Assembly: GCF_026151205.1 (NCBI RefSeq)
Contig: NC_087079.1
Span: forward strand, 5,165,230-5,229,229
Length of the DNA: 64,000 nucleotides
DNA from: Bolinopsis microptera
Taxonomy: Eukaryota > Ctenophora > Tentaculata > Lobata > Bolinopsidae
Reading direction: 5' to 3'
In this document: positions 56,287 through 64,000 of the stretch, one piece after another
How positions within the stretch are numbered: the stretch's first letter is position 1
How the letters are laid out: each line of letters begins with the position of its first letter
Translations under genes and position numbers: made by a program
Notes under the pieces: generated by a model
Databases searched by the model: none
What the model was told of the DNA's origin: nothing
The model's input: the letters and a program-made list of their open reading frames with translations, nothing else

Positions 56287-56381
56287 AAAACAAAATTGTA
56301 GGTTTATAACCTGCCAGGACGTGCGCCGAGTTAAACTCGTCGAAGGTAATATTTTACGAGTATCACCCGTTAAAAACAAAA
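56287..56381 (+). mobile_element. Triloop-hairpin cassette, copy 3 with 9-bp duplication
   Basis: Cassette 56296-56372 (77 bp, missing part of hairpin 3) flanked by identical AAAACAAAA at 56287-56295 and 56373-56381. Hairpin 2 reads CGAGT-TAA-ACTCG, a changed loop with an intact stem. It lies at the inner edge of the left arm of the foldback element. Confidence 0.85.
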
Positions 56382-57801
56382 CACCAGTTTAATTGTCCTT
56401 TTGTCTGAACCATATGGTTAAGTGTAAGCTGTATACAATACGTCAAAAAATCATATCAACGAATCGTATCAAAGTCCATCATCAGTTAGTAACAGAGTAG
56501 AGATCAGAGCAGAACGAAGGAACATGCTTGCTTGCGGGAATCTTTTCTGAAATATTGTCGACAGGTTAAAATCAATTGCATTTCCGTTACTTGGGTGTGG
56601 GATATAAAGCATTATATGGTTGTTAAAAGCCTACATAATACTCTTCACTTAATATGGCTAATGTTTAGCATTATTTATAATCCATTATAATGATGTGATC
56701 TGAAATTAAGTTAAGCTACAGACGTTTTTTGTGACAATACAAGAAATAATGGTTGAGCTCCTACTTGTGAGCCACTTAGGAAATACAGTATATCTGATTT
56801 ATTGTACCTTCACTTCTTCTGCTTTCTCGTTTGCTGTCTGTGCTCTGCGACAGCAATTTGTTGCCCAGACTTCCTATCCTCCCCTACCACCTTCTTACCA
56901 CAGGTTGAAATAAGCGCCACTTGCCTCTCAACAGCTTGGTTGTTGTTAACAAATACTGTTTTGAGAGGCATTCTTATATATGATATAATAGCGGCTCTCG
57001 TCAGACCACGTAGCAAGGGGGGTAGGGTTACCCGAGCATACTCCTTCTTTGCTGAGGATAATTGTGTTATTTTTTATTTACATCATGTACTGAGACTAAA
57101 GAAACTGTAACCTAACTCAAACACGTTATTTCTAGTAGTAGTATAATAATATGTTGAATGAATGATTGATTAAGCTGATCGTTAACATATGACACATATT
57201 ATGCAAAAAAGTATCTTTGATAATAACAATTATTACCGACTCCCGTTTTAAACCACCATCCACAAGAATCTTCTTTGTAGATGGGGAGCTCAGTGAACTT
57301 CCTTGCGGTCATGTCCAAGTATGGCTTGTAAAAAACCCTCACACGTCGGGAGGGTGGCACCTTCTCCAGTCAAGGATTTTCAGACAATCGGCCACACCCT
57401 CCCTCCGCACATCTTGTTCGCACATAATACTTCCAGATTATTTCTCGAATAAATTCATAAGTAACCTTATAAAATAAATCATTATATTAATATAAAAAGT
57501 AGTTGTCTTTTCCATTTATACTGTACCAATCGACGACTCACTTTTAACATTTAGCCTCACCAGCGCAACTTGAATTTTATTAGAAATTGTTAACAAAATA
57601 TTTTACGAAAGTAGATCTGCTGGATTTGCAAAGTGCTAGTTATAACCAAAGATGGTCACCTTTTTCATTCATGACATTCCCAGGTAGTAGGTTTACGAAA
57701 ATTGAAATAACAGACACTTAAAAAAAGCTGCCCAACTGAAATTGCACAAATTGCAATACAACTGCCACATAACACAAGGTTTTTATACATATAAGTTTAT
57801 T

Positions 57802-57891
57802 TAACGGGTGATACTCGTAAAATATTTGTTCCAAATATTACCTTCGACGAGTTTAACTCGGCGCACGTCCTGGTAGGTTATAAACGTACAA
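57802..57891 (-). mobile_element. Triloop-hairpin cassette, copy 4
   Basis: A 90-bp minus-strand copy at the inner edge of the right arm. Hairpins CGAGT-TAA-ACTCG and AATATTTG-GAA-CAAATATT are intact; hairpin 1 has one mismatch. The outer flank TTTTGTTTT (57892-57900) is the complement of the copy-3 duplication. The inner flank AAGTTTATT is unrelated, so arm homology stops exactly at the cassette end. Confidence 0.85.
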
Positions 57892-58714
57892 TTTTGTTTT
57901 AGTTTGTCTACCGCGTAACTATACTTGAATCCGTTAAGTAATAAGTTTAACTACAGGATCGAGATGTTGATTGTATAATCGATAAAACATGGATTTTGAG
58001 GCATAAGGAAGCATTGTTGAGTTCTGAAACCAAGTTTAATCGATTTCTCGTGCGATTTTAGGTCAGGAATGGTCATCAAAATAAATTTAAAACAATGACG
58101 ATATTTTGGTAAATTTCTAGCTTTCTGCCAGAAAATAAATTTTCGGTTTCTATAGGGGTTTAATTAGGTATAAACTACAGTACAGCTATACTTACACCCA
58201 CATTCACATGCATGCAAGCTCACCTGGTCCAATGAGCGGGAAACGGAGAGGAAGGTCTGGTGACGTCATAGTCACGTGACCTCAGGCTCATAATCACGTG
58301 ACCTCAGACCCAATCAATTGGGTTCTGGCCTGGTCAGCCCCCTGTCACCCGATCTTGAGGTGACGTACGACACCTCGTTAACCCAATCAATGTCTGGAAG
58401 GCTGCAAATTTTCACATGCCAAATCCACAAGATTCTTAAAGAGTTGTGCGAGATGACGAAACATAGAGGCCGCAGAATTATGAGGACTACCAGATCCTGG
58501 TGGAACCTAAGCGATCCATGATATCACGACAGGCCCTAGGGCGACTTAGAGGTGGCAGCATGTTTCAAGGATTGTGGCATCCTTTGTATAAGTTTTTCAC
58601 TATCACTATGTTTAGTGTAAAATAGAGGCGGCATCCTAGACTAGTCCTCCCGGGGCGTACCGATGATAAACTTTGCCTGCTCACGAGTCGTTCAGCGACC
58701 AAAACTGACTAACA

Positions 58715-59136
58715 AGTGTCTTCCTCCGCAGCCCATATTGGGTTGTGGGGAAATGAAAAAGCGGATGAGCTGGCCAAGCTTGGCACGACCAGCGAACACG
58801 TTTTGAAATGCCCAATCCCTCAATCTTACATCAAACGACAAATCAACAACAAAGTCCACAGACTGAATCAGGATATCTGGTTAACGGATGGTCCTAGACA
58901 CACATTACATATGCAGCCTTGCCTAACTGATTTATAAACTCATCTGGTACCAAAGCGCGGTATTCCCATTCAGATCATTACCACCACCGTCCTCCACAAT
59001 TCACACTGTTGTCTCCGATAAACCCCCCCTCATCCCAGAGGTAGGCAAAGCATCTTAATGCTATCCTCTAGTGGGCTTTCTATGCCCAGCCTCTCTTAAA
59101 AAAAAAAAAAAAAAAAAAAAAGTGTCTTCCTCCGCA
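58715..59136 (+). mobile_element. RNase-H LINE insertion with 16-bp target duplication
   Basis: A 5'-truncated LINE (58731-59120) starts inside the RNase H domain (AHIGLWGNEKADELAKLGTT, carrying the conserved H and D). It ends with the family 3' hairpin and an A23-24 tail. Identical AGTGTCTTCCTCCGCA at 58715-58730 and 59121-59136 marks target-primed insertion. The long tail and perfect duplication make this a recent event. Confidence 0.9.
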
Positions 59137-59677
59137 AAACCATCCAAAATCTATTACACTCAGCTCCAACCTTCTAACGGTTATTCTACACTAAACTAGA
59201 ACATTCTAAAATATCAGTACGCTATAACGCTATATAAAACCCTGCTGCATCAGCTTACCGTATTACACTATGTTCGTAGAAATATTTCCTTTACCCTCAT
59301 GAGGTTCTGTCCATATTGTGTTCGCAAAGGTATGTTATAAAGTTATAATGTAGATTAATTATCTTAACAATTGGTCAATGTTTTCATGGTTCCAAATCTC
59401 GCTTAACAGATTAACTGCTAACTATAAATAGTAACTTATGCCTAACACATTTTACATCACATACGTATTATGCTATTTCCTCATCTTTGCCTTTGTTCAT
59501 AAAAGGGCCTCTGTCCTCTATGTATCGTCTTCTGAATGTTTGCAGTTTTCCAGGCATTGATTGGAATTTGGGGTGTCTAGTGGTTAACTTTCTGTCTAGT
59601 AGTAAACTTATGTCTAGTGGTCTAAGTTTTTATGTCTAATTTTGGGGAAGTTGGGAAGTTTTGGCTGATACCCGACA
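59137..59677. other. Intergenic, short 'gtctagtggt' repeats
   Basis: Three to four copies of 'tgtctagtggt/agtaaact' lie near 59571-59640. Otherwise nothing recognised. Confidence 0.4.
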
Positions 59678-59725
59678 GCTCTATGGAGGTCAGGGGAGCC
59701 CCTGACCTCCATTATCCATAGAGCT
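59678..59725. other. 48-bp quasi-palindrome over the F-box stop codon
   Basis: AGCTCTAT and ATAGAGCT form the outer stem. GGAGGTCAGGGG-AG-CCCCTGACCTCC forms a perfect inner stem. A 'tatcc' bulge sits on one side. The F-box frame ends in this bulge (TAA). Confidence 0.85.
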
Positions 59726-60104
59726 CCCCTGTTGCTGTAGTGTTGTCACATAACACCACTGATGCCAGGTTTGGCAGCCGTTTGCTGACTGAAGCCAGCC
59801 ACCATTCCGGCACAGGGCCGGTACACCGCAGCTCTGTCAGAGTTGACGGGAGCCTGATGAAGCTGTTCAGGCTCTGTCTTTCCTCACCGCCTGTAATTGT
59901 AAATGCTATCTCTAAAGTCGACAGTTTGGGGCAGTTAGCCACCAACAGCAACGTTTCGCGTAAGTTGCTACTCGTGATCTTCAACACCGTGAACTGATTC
60001 ATCACCATTTGTCTGCATAGGCTGTTGACCCCCAGAAGGGGCAGAAGTTTCTCGTTGCATAGATGGTCGAACACATGACAGAGGATATCGTAGCTGGTAA
60101 TCAT
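59712..60104 (-). CDS. F-box / leucine-rich protein, truncated
   Basis: 130 codons from ATG at 60104. Residues 4-40 (YDILCHVFDHLCNEKLLPLL, then VNSLCRQMV) fit an F-box, which would bind the Skp1 adaptor of an SCF ubiquitin ligase. Residues 55-125 show leucine-rich-repeat spacing (LLLVANCPKLSTLEIAF, LPSTLTELRCTG, RLPNLASVVLC). Family members are usually 350-600 residues. Here the frame ends abruptly at LYG-stop inside a quasi-palindrome, so the gene looks truncated. It is divergent from the GPCR, with 641 bp between starts. The F-box call rests on pattern only. Confidence 0.55.
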   Translation of the reverse strand: MITSYDILCHVFDHLCNEKLLPLLGVNSLCRQMVMNQFTVLKITSSNLRETLLLVANCPKLSTLEIAFTITGGEERQSLNSFIRLPSTLTELRCTGPVPEWWLASVSKRLPNLASVVLCDNTTATGELYG

Positions 60105-60607
60105 TTTAGAAAAGATTCAAAGTTGTGATCAAACGGAATATCGGTAAATCTGGAGGAAGGTTTTTCTATTGCAGTTAAAGTTCGTTGCCGCATACAATTC
60201 TCATTTGATACCTAATAAACCCAATTAACGACCGCTGATTAACGTTAACATTGCTCGCAAACATGACACACCTGATTAACGATGCAATCATGACACACCT
60301 GATTAATTAACGATGTATTTATTGCTTGCGAACATGACACCACACCTGATTAGCCGACAAACAGCTTAATGATGTAATTGCCAATAATGTCCACAGATAC
60401 CACTATAACGCAATTAACTGTGGAACATATCTCAAAGAAAAACCAATTAACAGTATTAATTTTCGCTTGTTTGCATGAAAAGCATTAATATCTTGACACT
60501 TTAATCCTATTTCAAATCCGAACCACCTCTCCAACACACCAGATTCTTAAGAGTGAAGTGGGACCCCTCATTCTCTCCTACTCCGGTCGGTTCCTAGAAT
60601 TAGAATT
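60105..60607. repeat. Divergent intergenic region with CATGACACACCTGATTAA repeats
   Basis: Three degenerate copies of CATGACACACCTGATTAA, some with 'cgatg' appended, at about 60262-60355. Nothing else recognised. It lies between the starts of the F-box and GPCR genes. Confidence 0.6.
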
Positions 60608-60745
60608 GGTAATTAAAACCGTACGAGCAGCAAATCATTGGTTATTGTAATCCTCTGTTCTGAAGCACCAGTATAACACTCTCTAACAACTCTATCACCA
60701 ACTCAGCTGAACATGACAATTTAGAAGTAACTCTCCGGACTGAGG
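60608..60745 (+). promoter_or_regulatory. GPCR 5' leader, duplicated at 55319-55455
   Basis: The 138 bp before the GPCR ATG are repeated 5.3 kb upstream with about a dozen substitutions. Conservation of GTACGAGCAGCAAATCATTG and ATCACCAACTCAGCT suggests either a shared promoter/leader from a lost paralogue or a dispersed repeat co-opted as a leader. No TATA box was found. Confidence 0.55.
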
Positions 60746-61900
60746 ATGTTTCCACCAATCTCCTCGTCACCGCTCAACTCGCGATTGCAGAGACCACCTT
60801 GGATATCATCTTCACCGATATCATCTTTAAAAATACCTGATTCGGATCATGGAGGTGACAAATTCTTACAAATAATTAATGATGTTCCTCAGAATCATTG
60901 GAGTCCTATACCTAGTCCGTTCAAATTTAATTTGATAATCAGCAAGGTAATCTCAATTCCAAGCTATATTACCCTGATAATTTTTAGCGTTTTAACATTT
61001 TACATAATCTTTAAACACTTTAAGCGACTGCTAAACATCTATTTGACTGTTCTGTTTTACACCGTGTCTCAACTGCTACTCCTTCTGGTTCTCTCCATAT
61101 CCTGGATTTCTGAGCTGACTAGATCAGAGGAGACCGAGGATCAGGAAACTGAGTTGGGGTGTCAAATAAAACAAGGTTTCCAAACATTTTGTTTGCTTTT
61201 ACCAGGGTACTGCATTTTCATCATTTCAGCCGTCAGGAGCATATTTGTTACATTCCCATTGTCTTATTTCGACTACATAAAGAGAAGAAACCAGCTGATC
61301 GCATTTGCACTCGCTGTTTTGATTTGCGGACTAATAGCGGCTGCTCCTAGCCTTGGACTTTGCAGCGCAGTTGTCAATTTGTCTCGGCTACGTAATGGTG
61401 AGGTTATGACGTACTGCAGTTTTGATGAAAAAGGTAAAGCTGAATGTAAAATATTCTATAGTATTGTTGCTACAGTAGGCATTATTCTTCCTTTCATCGG
61501 CACAGTTTGCTTGTACATCTACATGTGCAAGCTGGCTGCTGGCGCAAAAGAGATCCACCGTTCGCTTACCAAAGCTTCATTGTCGATGTCTACCTCCACC
61601 AACACCTCTGGAGGGAATCTATCACAGGAAGAGCGAAGAACTATACCCTGGTCCATAATAGCGATCCTTGGTGTGAGTCTCGCTACCACGCTACCCTGGG
61701 CTGGGATGATCGTTTACACTGTGGAGATAACTGAAATGCTTGTCGAGAAAGGTGATCTGTCGGTTGTTTTTGATGTGTTCTATTCGGTGCTACAAGTACT
61801 GATAGGTTGCTCACTTTTAGTTTATCTACTTACAACAAACTCGTTGAGAAAGAAAGTGTTTCAAATTTTTAGAAAAATATACTTTTGTGCCGCTGAATGA
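60746..61900 (+). CDS. Rhodopsin-family G-protein-coupled receptor, single exon
   Basis: 384 residues, uninterrupted. The N-terminal 60 residues are Ser/Pro-rich and outside the membrane. Seven helices lie at about 64-89, 97-122, 143-170, 184-208, 236-262, 301-326 and 340-363. C139 before helix 3 and C224 in loop 2 are placed for the conserved disulfide. The DRY motif is reduced to a lone Arg (AVRS, R164). Helix 6 keeps the proline (TTLPWAG, P317). NPxxY is replaced by GCSLLVY. Helix 8 follows (NSLRKKVFQIFRK). Loop 3 is Ser/Thr-rich (SLSMSTSTNTSGG). It acts at the plasma membrane; ligand unknown. Single-exon receptors of this kind are often in expanded invertebrate families. The ATG is supported by the end of leader homology at that base. 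Confidence 0.85.
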   Translation: MFPPISSSPLNSRLQRPPWISSSPISSLKIPDSDHGGDKFLQIINDVPQNHWSPIPSPFKFNLIISKVISIPSYITLIIFSVLTFYIIFKHFKRLLNIYLTVLFYTVSQLLLLLVLSISWISELTRSEETEDQETELGCQIKQGFQTFCLLLPGYCIFIISAVRSIFVTFPLSYFDYIKRRNQLIAFALAVLICGLIAAAPSLGLCSAVVNLSRLRNGEVMTYCSFDEKGKAECKIFYSIVATVGIILPFIGTVCLYIYMCKLAAGAKEIHRSLTKASLSMSTSTNTSGGNLSQEERRTIPWSIIAILGVSLATTLPWAGMIVYTVEITEMLVEKGDLSVVFDVFYSVLQVLIGCSLLVYLLTTNSLRKKVFQIFRKIYFCAAE

Positions 61901-63476
61901 TTTAAACCCTTGAAGTTGAAGTATCAAATGATTATTTTTAATCAAAACACAAAACCTACAAGAATTTCGCCGCGGTTACACCACGCACGATTCATTTTCC
62001 CTGCTTAAACCGTTAATATTTGCAACGCAATATTTTCATCGTAATTTGTCATTGCGCGCGTGCAGGATTGCATGTTATCGAATATTTAGACGCCGCGCAC
62101 AAATTTTGGGCTAATTTAATTTGAACGACATCGTTTGACATAACAATTGAAATTCGCGTTGGATACTGCAATTAACTAACACATGCTGAACGTCACGCGC
62201 AGCATAACAGACGCTTCCTATACACTTAATTATAGGGGAGTGGTCTATATTGCGAAGGAGCAGACTTTTGTCGTCACCGCAGGTCCATCGGGATAGCTCA
62301 TATATCCAAACCCGATTACTTATTCCCTACGATCTTTTTGCCTTCGGCAAGAGCAGGGAAAAAAATTGGGTAGAGTGGAAATTGTTCATAACGAAAAGAA
62401 AGATGTGTAAATTTCCACAGTCGTGCTTGCCACCATTGTGATAAGGCAACATATTTATATTGTATTAAGCTTGAAGCTAGATTTTAATACTAATAGGTTC
62501 TAATACTGAATTTTAAATACTTTTATTATACTTATAGAAGACATTCTGTTTCATTTCATCTGTGACATATATTTGTGGTAATCCTTGATCCTGCTTTTAA
62601 TGCATTGCACAACATTGTTTAGATTCTATTTAAAAACTTGTTTGATTCTGGCTCTACTCTAATATCATTTTATTGTTATTATATTATTATTAGTGTAATT
62701 ATCTAATTAATGTAATTATCTAATAATCTATTTAGTATTTACACTTACAGTTTTCTGATTCATTGTTTATTTTGGTCTGTCTATAAACATTAAACTGTAA
62801 ACGAACATCATTATAAAAAGCTGTACAGTCGTATACTCAATATTATGACGTTGAGAATCAGTTGCTACTCGTAGTCGTACCGAAATATACAGGGTGGGCC
62901 AAAAGTCAGTACCCATACGTTGGCCATAGCTCCGCCGTGTTTTATATTTGAGAGCTGTTGCTTTGCAGATGGCAAACTGTACTTACTGGTTCGAGGATTC
63001 CGTCGTCAAAATTTGAAAATTCGAATATTTTAGACCACGCCCATTCAATATTAAAACACCTATTTTGTTTTCTCTGAACATGAACATACTGAACGCCTAA
63101 TTTTTTCAGAGACGGTAGATTATCAAATGTTGCATATGATCTGAAAACATGAGGCAAAACGGATCAGAAATGACGAAGTTATCAAGCATTTTCTGTATCT
63201 CGTTAACAAAATCGACTGGGTGATTATGTGACAGTGACACGACACCTTAATTGGGCACCCTTAACAATTCCCATAATGTTTAACGGGGTAGTTAACGGGG
63301 GCACCTTATCACGTGATTAGGTAAACCAATCACCTGATCGCACGTAATGAATAAACTCGTTATGCTTTCTCCTTTTATAACTGGGTTTATTTAGAAGCAT
63401 TCAATTCTGTATAATAAAATATCTCGGTCATCTGAGAAGCTACAGTTCTAATTCTTTCAGGACAAACGTAATTCGA
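61901..63476. other. Intergenic with a possible mariner-type terminus
   Basis: 62892-62917 reads TATACAGGGTGGGCCAAAAG, then TCAGTACCC, which resembles the ends of Tc1/mariner-superfamily elements (TA target, CAGGGTG...CCAAAAG). No matching inverted end or transposase frame was found downstream. 61950-62250 is moderately GC-rich with no gene. The remainder is AT-rich. Confidence 0.4.
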
Positions 63477-63665
63477 ATGGCCAAACACAATTTAATAACA
63501 TTTAGCTTGATCTTACTGGGCGGCGCTCAGCCTGTCATTCCGCTGAATCTTTATTATGTTTATGAACATAATAGCCCGGGGTCCCCAGGCTATCCAAACT
63601 ATCAAATAAATGTAAAAAATGAACCTCCATTTGAAAAAAATGAACGCGAATATTTTTCGAGTTGA
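63477..63665 (+). CDS. Short secreted-protein-like ORF, unrecognised
   Basis: 62 codons. The first 20 residues (MAKHNLITFSLILLGGAQPV) have the form of a signal peptide. The rest is Tyr/Asn/Pro-rich with SPGSPGYPNYQ, faintly like the SPGYP segment of CUB domains. TTTATAA lies about 100 bp upstream. It may be a first exon or a chance frame; I would not assign a function. Confidence 0.25.
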   Translation: MAKHNLITFSLILLGGAQPVIPLNLYYVYEHNSPGSPGYPNYQINVKNEPPFEKNEREYFSS

Positions 63666-64000
63666 CAAATTCCTCGAACCAGTGGTGGTACTAAGAGTAA
63701 GTCATACATTGTACATACCAGAAAGAAGTATTTAAATTGGGCACTCAGTGACCCCAGCAAACCCTACCGGCCGGGGAATATCTCCAAAAGTAAAATAGAT
63801 AGAACCTTCCGGTTTTCAACAAAATGTCCGTCTTGTAAATTTAAAAGAGGCTCCCCAGGAGCACAATTTGGGACAACTTAGATTCTGAATTAAACCGAAA
63901 ACTTTGCAAAGTCATGTCGTTGTCATGACTACTAAACTAAATGCAGCGTGCGAAAGGTAAACTCGATGTGACGCGCGACGCCAAACGTGCTGTTGAAAAT

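Larger units (their letters stand above)
55643..58547. mobile_element. 2.9-kb foldback element with ~730-bp terminal inverted repeats
   Basis: Element 55652-58538, with ends TAGGGCCTGTCGTGATATCA and the exact complement. Flanks are identical 9-bp GGGCGACTT (55643-55651 and 58539-58547). The arms (55652-56372 and 57802-58538) are nearly identical, each encoding the same 67-codon frame (55669-55872 minus, 58318-58521 plus). Long arms and a 9-bp duplication point to a Mutator-like non-autonomous element. Each arm has a hairpin cassette at its inner edge. A minus-strand frame in the spacer (56810-57016; VFVNNNQAVERQVALIS) faintly resembles the C-terminal part of hypothetical transposon-associated proteins. 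Confidence 0.8.

Noticed and set aside
56731-57110. Plus-strand frames in the spacer of the foldback element
   Set aside because: They are opposite-strand shadows of the weak minus-strand frame at 56810-57016 and show no domain of their own.

Overview
The window is animal nuclear DNA from an invertebrate. It is AT-rich, has GT-AG introns, degenerate TTAGGG-type interstitial repeats, a rhodopsin-family GPCR, an F-box/leucine-rich gene and a decayed DSL (Notch-ligand type) membrane protein. The mix of CR1/L2-like, RTE-like and RNase-H-bearing LINEs with hAT, Mutator-like and Helitron DNA elements would fit a cnidarian or a comparable early-branching metazoan. That placement is inference; no ribosomal or mitochondrial marker is present to fix it. 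I found no tRNA, rRNA or CRISPR array.

Only four host genes can be supported. They are a three-exon SLC18B1-like transporter on the minus strand (coding exons between 25.4 and 30.9 kb), a broken DSL-type receptor on the minus strand (48.7-50.3 kb), a truncated F-box/LRR gene on the minus strand (59.7-60.1 kb) and a single-exon GPCR on the plus strand (60.7-61.9 kb). The last two are arranged divergently.

Most of the rest is mobile and tandem DNA. 1-17 kb is non-coding with several exact minisatellites and a dispersed 31-bp repeat that carries a CArG box and an E-box. 18-24 kb holds a Mutator-like element full of inverted copies of a short motif, and a composite inverted-repeat region with two copies of a DNA transposon family that makes 7-bp target duplications. 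29-33 kb holds a 44-unit satellite of exact 10-bp period, a segmental duplication, a relic ORF and a third copy of the 7-bp family. 33-45.5 kb is a LINE graveyard: an endonuclease-less ORF1+RT element, a LINE inserted inside another LINE, and smaller pieces. 45.5-49.7 kb holds a 320-bp (AC)n tract, a non-autonomous Helitron whose empty target is preserved next to it, and a hAT element inserted into the DSL gene. 50-59 kb holds a LINE ORF1 behind tandem promoter-like monomers, RTE and RNase-H LINE pieces, and a 2.9-kb foldback element.

The most unusual item is a roughly 100-bp cassette present four times (47657, 48561, 56296, and 57802 on the minus strand). Each copy is a chain of short hairpins, nearly all with 3-nt loops. 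Two copies are flanked by different perfect 9-bp direct repeats and there are no terminal inverted repeats, so it looks like a very small mobile element that I cannot place in a known family.
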